Assembly: GCF_015832195.1 (NCBI RefSeq)
Contig: NC_052018.1
Location: 37,515,052 to 37,579,051 of the forward strand
From: Motacilla alba alba
Taxonomy: Eukaryota > Chordata > Aves > Passeriformes > Motacillidae
Direction of reading: 5' to 3'
Length of the DNA stretch: 64,000 bases
Part shown: positions 38,605 through 51,840 of the stretch, in pieces
How positions within the stretch are numbered: position 1 is the first letter of the stretch
Layout: the number at the start of each line of letters is the position of its first letter
The notes under the pieces: model-generated
Told to the model about the DNA's origin: nothing
Seen by the model: only the letters and a program-made list of their open reading frames with translations
Database searches by the model: none
Made by a program: the position numbers and the translations under genes

Positions 38605-38647
38605 TGTTTTTTTTGTTGTTTGTTTTTTTTTTTGTTTGTTTGTTTTC
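38605..38647. repeat. T/G low-complexity tract
   Basis: Runs of T separated by single G, becoming GTTT units at the right end. Resembles a decayed poly-T (poly-A on the minus strand). Confidence 0.8.
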
Positions 38648-40878
38648 CCACTCTGTCTCATTTCTGTTCCCTACTAAATCACAAAGTAAAAAAGAGGTCC
38701 TTGTAAAATACAAGAATATCCTGGAACATTTTTAGCAATTCCAGAAGGGCCTAGAATTTGGATACATAGGCATGGTATTCAAAATTATGAAAGCATAATT
38801 AAATTTTAGGGATAATATATCAGATCTTTAATGAAAACAACATGGATGTTGAAATAAAGACATAAATTTTGCCAGCCATATCCATGTATTCTTTACTGGG
38901 CAGATTATTTTAACATGCCTCCTGTATTGTCCAATTACCATGTTAAACCCTTTTCATTAAATGATATCTTGGAGTGTAATTTGTGGAAATGAAAATTTGG
39001 TCCACATAAAAATAACTAGTATTTCTAAAGTAAACAGCAGGTCTGAGCATGGATATGTATTTTGCTCTGTGCTCATGATTCTCAGAATAGCCACACCCTT
39101 GCACACATCTTTCATATCCAGAGGTGCAGTGGATATTTATATGGACACTTTAGGAATGTGTAAATACTACCACACAGTAACTGAATCAAAATATCAGAAA
39201 ATGATGCATATCTTATTTAGTACTTTAGCAGAATGTCTTCTGATAATGCTGTTCTAACCTTTGTTGCTCAAAAAAGAAGTTGCTTTGCGTAAATATCGCC
39301 CTGCAATTGTTGGGGTTTTCTAAGGAATACTTTAGATACTCCTAATCTGTTAAAATGCATTAGGAATAATTAGCTTTTTGATTCCATTTTGTGATTGCTG
39401 GTTATATAGTTTTCTTTCTAAAGGACCTGTGCTATGTCCAGTGCTGTTAGTCTTCTAATATTTTCCAACAGGGTAATATATCTTCAGAATTTGAAAAGGG
39501 AAATGAGTATTGCAAAATGTTACTTCAAAGCTATCTGCTTGTGTGTCAATTTACTGCCTGTGTTTACAATGAAAAATACAGTCAGATTTTTTGCATTTAT
39601 GGAGCTAAAAAGAAGAACCAACAACAAATTAAATCAAGCCTGTGACTATAGTTTAAGAGCAGTTATAGATAGAAAAACACCTTTACATTGGGACCTCTGA
39701 CCTCTCCCAAATGAAAGTGAGACACAAGGCAGACTGGCATAAAACACTGGCATACACTAAAAAATGGCTTGATTTCTAGGCAGATTTTGTCAGTTTTTTC
39801 ATACCTGAAAAAAATGCTGTGTTCAAAAACTAATTGGGATATTATATAGGATAGGGGGGCGTGAATAACAGTTATTCATAATCTGCTCAAAATGAAATCC
39901 CAGGCTGGGCACGATTCAGCAGTGGACTGAACACTTAGTTACAAATCCATCAGAGAAAATAATCGAGTCTGTTTTGAAGGGGAATGTCAAGATCTAATTT
40001 TCTGATGGTATTATGTCTGCTTACCACAGTGTATTCACGAGCACAGTGCATAAACCTAATGTTTCCTTGAATAAGGCCAATATCTTGACAGGAGATGTCC
40101 ATTCTTCATTTGGAAGTAATTTTATAAATTCTGGAAACACTAATTTATTACAGTAGTTTAGTTTAGAAAATGTCACCTTCATCTTACAAGCGTAGGTATT
40201 CCTCATGTATACATGCCTCATCAATTTTTATGGATATTATACAGCTCATAATACTTATGAATACAGAAGATACTGAATGCCTCACATATCTAGTCTACTG
40301 TACTTCCTTCTCACTCTAAGTACAGTCCTTTAAAACATCTGGATTTCTAAAGGACTAGAGTTACTCATGAGTTAGTACCCATGTTCAAAAGTGATTTAAG
40401 TGTCAAAAGCTAAACATGCAAAGGAAACTTTATGAATTGAAAAACTCAGTTTGCTGACATGTAGGTTCCCATTCAAACCATGGTATATAAAATGCAGGAA
40501 GAAATAAGTGCCTACAAGCCTCTTTTTCACAAATTTCTTTGCACTGAAAAAGATGCTTTCTGGAGACAATTGCCTGGGTCAGTGCCACCAGTGAAGCCTG
40601 CTGAGGTTAATGAGGAGCTTCCAGGTAGCATGGGACCATAAGCCCTTTTTTTGTCGTCAGTACAGGCTGAATAGACTGACTGCCCTGAACATGCTGTTTC
40701 TTCAGGTGTCTCATTCTTGTCCCAAAAATGCTCATGCCTGAAATGTATGAGATTTTTGAGCAATCCACTTGTTGCAGACATATGTGCCTTAAATCTTCCT
40801 TAAGCACCTGTACCTGTCAGAATTAATTTCACTCAACTTGACCATTTAAATTGTAAATGGATAACCTTAGACTCATTC
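38648..40878. other. Unique AT-rich sequence, no gene seen
   Basis: Two overlapping minus-strand frames at 40527-40807 (84 and 66 codons) lie in a somewhat GC-richer patch with no known domain. Confidence 0.5.
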
Positions 40879-40956
40879 TTTTTTTTTTCTTTTTTTTTTT
40901 TTTAAATACCATTACCTATATGGTAAAAAATACCTATACCATTAAACAGGTATAGG
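40879..40956. repeat. Poly-T tract followed by two small hairpins
   Basis: A T-run with one C (40879-40903) is followed by TACCAT / ATGGTA (40907-40912 with 40920-40925, 7-base loop) and then CCTATACC / GGTATAGG (40933-40940 with 40949-40956, 8-base loop). Both stems are perfect but short. Confidence 0.75.
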
Positions 40957-43030
40957 AAGGATCCAATTCCTTTTGCACCCTAGATGCACCATATTGATTG
41001 AAGTGACTGGCTGAGGTTCTGCAGATGAACTTATGTACATCAAAAGTTAAGAACCATCTGCAGGAACTTTAGTCTCCTTGAAGTCAGTAGGATTTGGATT
41101 CTGATGGTGAAATCTTAAGCCATCAAAAATGACCTCTGAAGTAAAAAAGCCTATTGACATTTCTGACACCGTGTTTTGAGTCTATGAGCCCCATGATGCA
41201 CCTGCAGCATAGATCAAGGTGTGGGTACGGTAACTTTCTCATTTTGCTGGCAGCAGTGTGTTGGCAACAGCCTGGAATTACTGTGGGCTGCAAAATCCTT
41301 TTGCAAAGCTGGGCTAAATATTACATGCTAGTCTGCCCTGAACTCTGTATTGCTTTAGCAAGGCCAGCTAGCTTGAGGAAATAGTCAGCAATCCCCTTAC
41401 GGACTGCCTTTCCCACATTCTTGTAATGGAAATTCTGGAATGACAGACAAGAGATAGTGTATCCCTATCCTGTATGAGTATTGTGGTATTTCATATTTCA
41501 ACAGTTTATTCAAAGTGCTACAGGACTTGTGGATAGAAGGGAAAAGAAGCACTGTATTTTCTTGACAAAAAAGCGTAGCTTTGTGAGGGTTGCAAATCTA
41601 TGTGCATCAATTGACACTGAGGGTCTTAGACCTCAAAGGGCATAGTAACCCTTCTGATTGAAGGTCACTGAGAAGAGTTCTGTAATACACTTTTAAAATT
41701 GTCTGAAGTCCAGAGGCAGCTTTGATCTTCCAGGGTTCTGAGTTTGATGTGGGCACTGTACTAATTGCTCTGATCCTCTGTGAAAGGTAACACTCACGTA
41801 TCCATGTCAGTATTTCTGGATCATTAGGTGACATTGACATTTCTAGCCTTAGGATATCACTAAAATTAGAGACCTTTAACTTTAGCTCAGTTCTTTTTGC
41901 CTTGAGGACACCAAGGTATTTACTCAATAAGTCCCTGCTGGGAGATTCCTAAGATCTTTGCCCCTTTCCTTTGGCAGCTCTCTTTACAGTCTATGATTGA
42001 TTGGCATGGGACTTTCTGTCTCCTATTTTGGGTCTTCATTAGTACTTATGCATTTACTTGGGACTGTTTCAAGCTTCTGTGCTCTCTAATGTATCGCCTA
42101 TTGGGATTCTCAGATCCCAAGAGTGTCCTGAAACCCTCCATTTCCAAAAGACCTACATGCTTGCTTTGTAGGCAGCTTGAACTCCTGTTTTTTACCCTCA
42201 ATTTAGGACATGTGGAAGGCTATTCTAAGATGTGTTTTTGACTGTTCTGCCAGCTCAGCACCTGTCAGGTGACATTGCTATAAGAATAGTTGAAAGCTGC
42301 TGTACACACCTTCTCTGTGGCATTTATATGCCAAATCACAAGGTGCAGTATGGGTTTACCTCTCCAGAGTCCCAGCCAAAACTTGAGGATACTCTGGCTG
42401 GTGGATAAGAGAAGCAAATGATAAAATTTCACCTCCTGTTGCCTGAAGATGATGGTCAATATAGCAGAAATTTTCTTTATGAAAGATGCATCTGAAAAAA
42501 TGGTGACTTGTTAATTATTTTTCAAGTATTTTTGTTACATTAAAAAGTTTTCATTTTTAACCTAATGTTTCTGGCTTTACTTGGTCCTGTTTTCTAAAAT
42601 ATTAAAACATGATTTTTTGTGTTTTAACTCATAAAAACTGATATTTCATTGATTTGCACTACTAACCCTGAGAAATTCAAAATAGTACTCCAGGAAAAAT
42701 AAATACAGAAGTGAATATCACTTGCAGATTCTCCCTTCACTTGTATTGCTTAAATCAAAAATTTAGGCACTTATTGAATCTGTAGGTCCTCAATCATCAG
42801 GATGACAGAAAATTCTCTTCCATCAATTACATTTGGCCAGGAAGTTTTAACATTTTCTTTTAGGTATGGAATGAACCACACATCACAGTACTCTACAGTT
42901 TGTCACCGTATGAGTAGATTACTGCAGAGTGCTCTTCTTTATGGAAAGTTGTAACAATTTGCTGTAGCAATTTGCTGTCATTCTATAGTGGCATAACAGG
43001 GACAGCAGAGAGGTGTGCAGCTCTCACGGT
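40957..43030. other. Unique AT-rich sequence, no gene seen
   Basis: A 106-codon minus-strand frame at 41607-41927 is reasonably balanced in residue content but matches nothing I know. No repeat family recognised. Confidence 0.5.
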
Positions 43031-43324
43031 CTAGAACTCTTTGTCCATCAAGTAGCAAGAAGGTCTGATAGAGGTGTACCAAGGGATTATTTTCAAAATA
43101 CCTGTTAAGGGAATTGTGACTAAGAATGTGTAGACACAGGAGTACCAGATACCTGTCATAGTTGCTAAAAATATTCTTGCTATTGTCAGCTTGCACAATG
43201 GTTTAATTCCCCATGAAAGTCTAGGTGACATATTTGCTACCCAAGTGAATAAAGTGACAAATACTACCAGGACTAGTAATAAATGAATTTGCCTTTTGGT
43301 CGGAAATCTTTCATGCCAGCTCAT
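43031..43324 (-). other. 97-codon ORF with an N-terminal hydrophobic segment, unidentified
   Basis: It starts with ATG (43324-43322) and runs to a stop. Basic residues (Arg, Lys, Arg around residues 6-11) are followed by a run of about 17 hydrophobic residues (14-30), the pattern of a signal anchor, with more hydrophobic stretches later. A second minus-strand frame (42978-43196) overlaps its 3' half. There is no Kozak purine at -3, no recognised family and no neighbouring exon, so chance is the likely explanation. Confidence 0.1.
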
Positions 43325-46300
43325 ATGCTAGTGCTTAAGGCAAACTATTTAAAACACACTTCACCTAATTTGAACCTGGCAACCACATACAAGCAAGAAA
43401 AATGAATCCCAAGCTTTTCTTTATGACATGTCTCTTTTTCACTAGAGATCTAGAAGCCATTTAACAGGCCTTTTAATCAGAAATAAGAGCAATTTTATGC
43501 AATAGATCAGCTTTCTAAACAATAATTCATCCAAAAGAGATGAAATGGTAGGGTATATATGTATGTGTTATTTTAGGAGGAAATTTTTATGATTTTTATA
43601 AGTATGCATGTGTTTGCATGTGCCTGTGTGCTTGTCTGTTATGTCTTTATATTTGAATATAGATACATTTGGTATATTATTTTTTTATAAATGACTTTTC
43701 TATGTACTGTAGTAATTCCTAAAACGAATTAGTTTTTGCAATCCACTGAACTTTACAAACAAGTCAAAGCCAGGTTTTGTTAAATTAATGCCACTTAGTG
43801 GATTGAAACATCTAAAAGACAACTGCTTGGGGTCCTGAGGTAGCAGAAATTGGTGACTCTTCAGTGGAGTCCTCACCTGAATTCTATTTCCTGAAGTTCT
43901 GCTGTAAGGAATCTAAAATTAAGACAATCTGCTGTGCTTTGAAAAACAGAATAACATGACAGAACTGAAGTGCCTTATTTGTTAAGTCACAGTGTCAATG
44001 ACTGGTAAATGGAATAGGTTACTCTCAAGAGGTTATAGAGCGAGCTGATGTCTGTGAGGAGCACGGTAAGTCTCAGCTTTTGTTGGAAAAATAGAACTGA
44101 CTAAGCAGTAGTACATCAAAAGAAGAAGAATTTTGGTAGTATATATCTGTCAAAGGCAGAAGTAGTGTTTATTTTTCCTGTAATACTTTGGGACTTAAAG
44201 GTATAATGAAAGCTTTGTGAGATTTTCAAAGCCTAAAGCAAATTTGAAAATTGCATTGGGTTATGAAATGACTGTATCAAATATACTGATCTATTCAGGT
44301 AGATCAGATGAGTTACACTGAACATTTTTGTAATCTGGTCTTTTATTCAAATGAAATATGAAATATCTTGACTCTAGCTCATCTTAAAAGAACAGAGAAC
44401 CCTAGATATTTATCACTAAGCAGGTACTTTATGTATCTTGATAATCAGAAAACAAAGTACTGTAAGTGGAAAAATGGAAACAAATAAATCTCACTATTTT
44501 CTCAGAATTTTCCATAATTAATGTTTTTAACAGTGTTTGTCTTAATTTTCTTGACTGATTCTTCTTTGTTTCCACTCAGTCTTTTATTATTCATGTTATT
44601 TAAGTTTCCTTTTCACTGCTCATTGTTCAGACAGATCTTTCTTCCACATATTCTTGTTTCCTCAAGTGTTTGTTTTGCTATCAAAGCTCTTATGCCACTC
44701 CACACCATTCCTGAAAATCATGCAGTTCCCCACTAGATGATGCTGCTACTGATAATCAGAGGGTAAAAATCATCTGCACAGTATCTGCTCACCCTGTTAT
44801 GGCATGCACATCAGATGCTATGAATATGAGGATTCAACCATCACCCCCAAAAGAGAGAGGGATAAAAAAAAAGAACAAGAAGTAAATTTTATTTTCTTAG
44901 CCAGTTATCATTAAGAATTCGTCTTAAGACTGATGATAATTTCCCTGTTGCTGATTGTGTGGAATCCCCACCCCCAAAAATGGAACAAGCAAGAAATCAT
45001 GTTTACTGCAGAATGCCAAGGATTTTATATGACAATGTGAATCAAGCACTCAGGGTGCTAAGAGAATACAAATTAAAGTTCACTCAGACATTATGCTGTC
45101 TATCTCATACCAAAAGGTCTAGAGAGTCTTAAAGAAAATTACTAAATTACTTTTTTATTTCTAGTTTCTGTGGAAATACTTTACAACTGAAATTTAGTCT
45201 TGATGGTCCGCACAAGTGTATATGCAAAGTAACGCTGAATAAGCTCTTCCATTTAATATTTCACAAACTTGGAAACAACTGCTCCTTACAGAATTGCAAA
45301 GGACATTGAGACTCCATAGAGCATGAACAGCCTAACTGTCCAACACTGCCTAACATCAGGCCTCCTATCACTCCCCACTGACTGTTTACAGAACACAGGT
45401 TCATCTTTTCCCATTCTTCTGATTGTCTGAAATTAACAATGTGAATATTCCCTTCTCCTTCCTTTACTCTTCACCTGATTTTGCTAAGATCATGGTAAAA
45501 AAAAAAAAGAATTAATTAGAAGCACAGTCTTTGGGTGATTGCACATAGCATTTCATATGCAAAATAAATTGCTTTGTGAATTGTAACATAAACTATTAAG
45601 CATTTCTATTTCAGGTGCACATTGTACAGAACAGAGTGTACAGAACCGCATTTAAAAATATTTTCCCTGTAAGAATTTATATATCCACTGCTCAAAACAG
45701 AAAATACATAAAAATTGCAATGCACTGCTTTATCGCTCTTGTAAATTTTGTGTTAGTTACTGATTGCTCATTCTGTTCCTTAATGGTGCTTTATTTTAAA
45801 GTATGGAATTGGTAAAGTGGCAGGCTTAAGGTAGAGAGGACTGCAAAAAAACATCTATAGGACATGATCCACTAGTTTGAAACTGCTTTGACTTAGACTA
45901 TTGCCTATCAATAAAGTACCAAACAGTTTACTGACTCAGTGAGAAATGTAATATGTGCTTAGAACTTGTTTCACAGGAAATGATAGAAATGATTGTAAAG
46001 CAGGCTTTCTCAAGTCCCGGTAGAATCTCAGAAACTCTTATTATAGGAAATTCCAACTTCATAGCATCCCCAGCTCTGATGCATTATGTTTCTCAGTTCC
46101 TATGATTGCTTTTGTCGAACTGTTAAATATGAAATAACAAGATGCCGTGTAGCCATATTTGTAATGAATAACATGGGCAAGGCAGTCATGAGCAACTGCC
46201 ATTTTATAAAAGTTCTTTTTGATGTATCTATAATTTTTTTCTATTTTTGTCTGTTGAACTGTTTGTAACCAACAGAGTGGAAAATAAATTTCTCAGAACT

Positions 46301-47138
46301 CAAGATTCAGAAAAAGAATCTGTAAGGCTTCTATAAAGTTTATGAACTTGAAAACATCATTATTTTCAAAAATGTTCTAGACTCTGAAGATGATGAAATT
46401 CCTAGGTTTGTTTGCCAGAGAGTAAACTTTTTTGAGAAGCTCATTTTCATTTAGATGCTCAGCCTGGTCTCTGATTATATCAAAATTATACAAACATATC
46501 GCTGTTCCTGATTTAGAGTGGAATTTGCTTCTTTAGTCAAGTCAGTATGTTTACAGCTGCAATCTTCCTTCATACATCTTCTGCATGAAAAATGGTTTGT
46601 TCTGATCTGTTGTTCTTCAATTTCCATTTATAACTGTTACTTCATAACCTATAAAGGAAATTCTCTGATAGAATTCTTTGTGGTATTTAAAGATTTTATA
46701 CTTGTCAGTTTTAATCTTTTCCACCTTTTCTATTTCATGAAAAGAAGAAGAAGGTAATTTTTTAAATTGTGATTTCTTTCCTTCTAATTAAAAGATTTGT
46801 AAACTTTCAGTCTGTCAGAGTTCAGACTGAAGTTTTCTTGGTAAAGGCTACAATTAGTTCCACTCACAGGTACCTGTCTTTACTGTCAATAACTTTGACA
46901 CAGAAACTTGGCTGCATAGGAAAATGGCTAAGTTTTCTTGTCAAGCAAACAACAGTATTACTCAAATTTCTGAAGAAAAAGTTGTCATGTTTTTTTCCTG
47001 AAGCTAGTTCATTAAATCTGTAAAAATATAGCAAAATAACCTTGTCACTGTCTGCCTCCAAAAATACCTTTTTGCCATATCATGTGAGTTGCAGAGCAAT
47101 AACCTTTTCTATTAAATGTAAGCAGAAGTTTTATTTAG
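43325..47138. other. Unique AT-rich sequence, no gene seen
   Basis: TG-rich low-complexity sequence lies around 43555-43640. Other frames are short and Phe/Leu-rich. No repeat family recognised. Confidence 0.5.
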
Positions 47139-47183
47139 CTGTCTAGAAATTTCATCTAGTTGTCTAGTTGTCTAGAAATTTCT
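47139..47183. repeat. Imperfect tandem repeat around GTCTAGAAATTTC
   Basis: GTCTAGAAATTTC occurs at 47141-47153 and 47170-47182, with two CTAGTTGT units between them. A local duplication with no evident role. Confidence 0.75.
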
Positions 47184-48666
47184 AGGAAGCAATTTTTCCC
47201 AAGTATCTTAACACAATCAGATGACTCTTCTTTTGGAATTTCCCCTCTCCTTTGTGTGGATTGGTGAGGAAAAATGGCTAATCCAGGCGCTTAGATTTTT
47301 AGTTGTATGAACTAAGTGGAAATAACTCTTACTCAATATGCTTCATGATGAGAGAGGGAAGAAGGAAAAATCATCCTGAGGAATGTGATTGCTTTAATAA
47401 TTCTGTTGATGATGCCATTGTGCCTATGATCCATGATTATCATGGACTGTCTCCATGAACAAGAAATGAACTGAGAAAGGTTATTCAATAGGAATAATGT
47501 AATTATACAAAGGACACTGTGCACTAATAAAGAGAGGTGTTATTCTACATGTACAAACATTTTTCATTTATCCCAGGCAGTGATAATGAAAAAGAGATTT
47601 GCAGTTAAGCAAAAATGTCATTTACACCCACATTAAATCTCCCTCATATTTCCACATCAATGTAAAGGCTCTTAGTGCAAATGAGAAGTAGGCTTCCAAG
47701 AGCTTTTCATCTGATGATTGTGAGGTGATTCATACTGCACAACTACTGCTGCCATTAAGGATGAGAAGTCAGAATGAGCTGTGGGACATTGACAGTTTTG
47801 TTAATCAGGACATAAGTACTGAGCGGTGGGCACCTGAAAACTCAGGTGAGTGTTTGCATGACAATCCAAAGTAGCAGAAGACATCAATGATGATATGGCA
47901 TTAGCAGGCCAAATTTATACCTGCCAGCACCCCTCAGCAGCTCTGTACCAGACTGATCAACTATGAAAAAAAGGCAGGGAAATATTTCCTAATATATGAG
48001 AAGCAGACTGAAGTCATACTGGCATTTCTGCAATTTTTCATAAACTACTCAAATCTTTGAAAGTGTATATTTTACTCATGAGATTTAAAGCCCTGACTAT
48101 GTTACATTTTAAGCTGTATAAAGATTGTGTTGCATTAAGTGTTTTGTCTGAAATTTTCCATACCGTGAAGCTTGGAGCAAAGAAAGTTATAATGTGACAG
48201 TCACAAAAAGGAAGAGGATGGGGTAGAGGTGAAGGCATGAGACAAAGCCTGGACAACAAAATATTGTGGAGGGACAGAGAAGATTTCAACAGGATACCCA
48301 GATGCTGGAAATTCTGTATCTTTGAGTGATACTAAGTCACTTGCAGCAGGCTTTTCACTTCTCTAGCATTAGGTGCCTGGTCTATATTCATGAGAGTACC
48401 TTTATGGAGTGAACTACAAAATTATCTTGTACCTGTATGAAACCTCCACATGCTTACACTTGTTTTATTTCTAATGCTCTAAAATCCACTAGTTTACCTG
48501 AAAAATCTTAATATTAGATGTATGAATGCAAAGTAGGACTGATAATATAATTTTAAGATGGTTACATCCATTATTTCTTTTCATAGGTGCTGCTATAGAA
48601 ATGGGGGGTCTCTTTGGGCTGAAAGATTCTGCCATTCTTCATCCTAACAATAATTTTCCTCAGATA
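47184..48666. other. Unique AT-rich sequence, no gene seen
   Basis: Nothing recognised. Sequence around 47690-47870 is more balanced in base composition but carries no known frame. Confidence 0.5.
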
Positions 48667-48772
48667 GGAAGGAAGGAAGGAAGGAAGGAAGGAAGGAAGG
48701 AAGGAAGGAAGGAAGGAAGGAAGGAAGGAAGGAAGGAAGGAAGGAAGGAAGGAAGGAAGGAAGGAAGGAAGG
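48667..48772. repeat. (GGAA)n microsatellite, about 26 units
   Basis: An uninterrupted array of GGAA over 106 bases. It is open in all three plus-strand frames, so the 101-codon plus-strand frame through it (48526-48831) is a product of the repeat rather than a gene. GGAA is the core site of ETS-family transcription factors. Confidence 0.98.
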
Positions 48773-48800
48773 CTACTTCATTGAAAGTGGTTTTTTCTGT

Positions 48801-48880
48801 ACATTTTTTGTTGTTGTTTCATTTTTGTTAGTTTTGTTTCTTTGTTTGTTTGCTTGTTTTATTTTGCTTGTTTGTTTTTG
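48801..48880. repeat. GTTT-rich low-complexity tract
   Basis: Irregular GTTT/GCTTGTTT units following the GGAA array after a gap of under 30 bases. Reverse complement reads as A-rich with CAAA units. Confidence 0.85.
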
Positions 48881-50028
48881 AGTTGTGTTTTTAAAAATTT
48901 CTCCAGGCATCCTAGAAGCTATTCCATTTGAAAACAGGAATATACCTCCCCCAAAGTGTTTAGGGAAGAGATAGAGTTCTTGGAAGTCAGACATAATAAA
49001 CCTTTAATCTTTAAAATATAAACCCAAGGAAATTTGATGACGAAACACCTTTAATAATGTACAGATGAGTCTTAAGTGTCTCAAAAATGGGTCTTTTTCT
49101 GGACATTCATATTAACAAATTCAGCCAATCTGAAAGGTTGAATCACATGAAATAAAAATGTATTCCTAATTTTCTGAGGTTGATTTAAAGGAAGAAAGAA
49201 TTTCTCAGAGCATAAACATTGGGGCTGCTGAGTAATTATGGAATATTTGTATGTGGTTCTCTCTATCTTCCTCTATAGGAGGTTGTATGCATTGTGTAAA
49301 TAACCAAGCAGCACAGACACATACCTCATTTTCCCATATCCCACATGGTATAATAAAAAGAAGCCTTTATAATCAATCTTTTCCACTGACTTAAAGAATA
49401 TTTAATTTTGAGTGCAAAATGGAATAGCTCTTGCTGGGTAGCTTGGCAATAATTCACAGAAGACAGTCCACTACACTGGAGTCTGGTCCACTTTCCTCAC
49501 TCAAGGAAGGGAGCCTTGTGCTGAAGCAAGGAGCTCAGAAATATAAACATGAGCTCTCTATGCTTCAGATCAATGCTTTAATTTTGTCTCAAGTGAGAAG
49601 GCTTCCTTGATTATTATGGTGTATGTCTGGAAAGATGGCTGGGATAAAATTAGAGGAAAATAAGAAGTTTTATTCACATCCTAACAGAGGTTATAATAGT
49701 ATGGAAATTATAGGGTAAAATACAGTTGCTATTCGCTGGATGGAAGGTAGTTTGCATCCTTAAAGCCTGTTCCATGGTGATTCCTCACACCCAAAGTCTG
49801 CAGCCACAGCACCTGCTAAGAGAAATGGAGCAGAGGGTGGAGTGGAGCGGAGACACTGTGGCCAGGCTCTGTGGAAATCCTTGCAGAGGGGGTACTCAAT
49901 GGAACTTTGGAGCTGAGAAACTGCCTAACACCTGTCAGGCAGGGGAGAGGGGAATATGTCCTGCTGCTGAGCCAACAACTAGGGTGAAATAACTCTCCTC
50001 AGATTAACTTGGTTCATTACAGCCTAAT
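48881..50028. other. Unique sequence with a GC-richer patch
   Basis: 49720-49990 is more GC-rich and open for 88 codons on the plus strand, with no known domain. It abuts the candidate LTR and could be part of a larger insertion or ordinary unique DNA. Confidence 0.4.
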
Positions 50029-50815
50029 TGTAATGCTAACCCACACCTCCATCCCAAACTTACCTGACTACAAGGTGTGGCCACCCCTCACCTGGCATGA
50101 GCTCTATAGTTTTTGAGCGTATATTTAAAAACAAAGAGAGACAATTTTGCACCAGACTCTAACACAGGTATGTATGAGTAGAGTCACTCAAGACCCACCT
50201 AAACATTAAGAAGTACTACAAAATTTAGTTGAGAATGAGGGAAAAATTAGGGAAAGTTCCGTTGTAACTGCATATATCTGTTGACAGGCTGAACCTATCT
50301 TCTCCCTCAGAGGGATGTCTGTTGGGTAAGAGCCACACTCTATCCACTCTTAAAAGTAGAAATACTTTTCCTGGGGACTAGAGCTTGTCTGTATATGTCT
50401 TTGAATATGTTTTTTTCATTCAGATACTATCACTGACTATCCTCAAACCTTAACCTGTCACAATTTTATACTAATAAAGGTGTTATCCCATGAACTGTGA
50501 GTCCTTCATGGGTGCTGGCAGTTGCTGGCAGTAGACAACATACTCAAATAAAGAGTAAGACCCACTGAGGGATCTCCCTTATGCTGTTGGTGTATTTCCC
50601 TGAATAAGTCACGTTGAACCACCCACTAATCCAGCAGGACTGCTCAGGGAAGGGTCCTCCTAACAGGATGCTTACAGACTGGTTGGGTACAAAAGTCTTG
50701 GCATTCCTGGGGTGCAGGCTGACAAATTTTATACTATGGATTGAATAAATATTCCTGTTTCATGAGACAGTCTGTCTTTCCTTTTTCTGAGAGAAATCAA
50801 AAGAAGACTGGTTCT
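50029..50815 (+). mobile_element. Candidate solo LTR of an endogenous retrovirus, about 790 bp
   Basis: The segment begins TGTAATGCTAACCCACACC, which I recognise as the start of an avian endogenous retrovirus LTR type. It has a TATA-like stretch (GTATATTTAAAA near 50121) and several AATAAA signals; the last (50744-50749) is followed by about 65 bases of U5-like sequence. CCTAAT occurs directly before the start (50023-50028) and again at 50816-50821, a possible 6-bp target-site duplication, though the element then ends in TTCT rather than CA. No gag, pol or env is adjacent, so it would be a solo LTR left by recombination between two LTRs. The family is named from memory and the right edge is uncertain. 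Confidence 0.5.
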
Positions 50816-51816
50816 CCTAATTCCACTATGAGAATCATGTCAGAATTTACTGAAGTATAGAGATTACTTTCTTGCCAGAGAACTTGAGTACGATCAGATT
50901 CCTTCTTATGGATAAAATTCCTATATCTTTTTCATGAATATTTTCCTGGTTTTTGTTTCTGCAGCCTAATTTTGTTCGTTTCCACAGAGCTATCCCACAA
51001 TGGTTATGCATGGGGCACCCTCTTGTCTGCAACAGTAAAATCCCCAGTGATAAACCCTTATGCTCTGCACTCTAATGCATTAAATATCTCAAAGCATGTA
51101 GTCATAAATTGTTCACCCAAGATTACAAGGAAAGTTGACAGTAGAGTGGAAAACCCAATGATCCCAATCATTAGCTTAACATTCTTTTCTTGTTATATGA
51201 ATAAAAAGCAAATTTATTACGTTAAATGTCCTACTAAAATGTTCAGAACCCATTAAGAGCTATTTTCAAACAGCAGAATACATGCTCTTATGTTACAAAA
51301 CAAATACATTTTAGTAATTTTCTCTTCCAAGAAAGAATTCTGGTCTACTCCAGTCTTATACCCAATTAGTGATCTGATCTGCATCTACTGAAGCAAATGA
51401 CAATGTTTTGATTTGAGGCCAGCAGTTCATGATCAAGCTATAAAAGCTATATTGTGCCCTGAGTGTTAAGTAAGAACAAATCTTCCCTTGTTTCTTTCTC
51501 ACTGAAAAATTCCTGTTCTCTGGAACAAGACTCATTACCCTTGGTTGGTTGCCATGGTTCTCTTTTCTTGGCAAAGCTGTCAGCTTGTTACTAAACAGAA
51601 ACAAAGGGATGATTACCTATTTCTCCCACCTCTAGCCACTGATAGCTCAATTAAGGTATAGACTGAACATCTTACTATTAAGAGGTGTGACGAAGTGAGC
51701 ATCTAAATTTCAAAACCGAACTTTTGAATTCTTTGCTATGAGTACCCTAGAGGTATACAATCTTTCTGTATAAGTAATACATGGAAAGTTTTTTTACCAT
51801 TCTTTGCAATTAAAAA
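50816..51816. other. Unique AT-rich sequence, no gene seen
   Basis: A 94-codon plus-strand frame (50972-51256) carries no known domain. No element recognised. Confidence 0.5.
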
Positions 51817-51840
51817 CAAACAAACAAACAAACAAACAAA
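51817..51840. repeat. (CAAA)6 microsatellite
   Basis: Six perfect CAAA units preceded by five A. May be the tail of a retroposed sequence, but none is recognisable upstream. Confidence 0.9.

Noticed and set aside
48526..48831. Frame encoding a repeated Gly-Arg-Lys-Glu peptide
   Set aside because: Entirely explained by the GGAA microsatellite.
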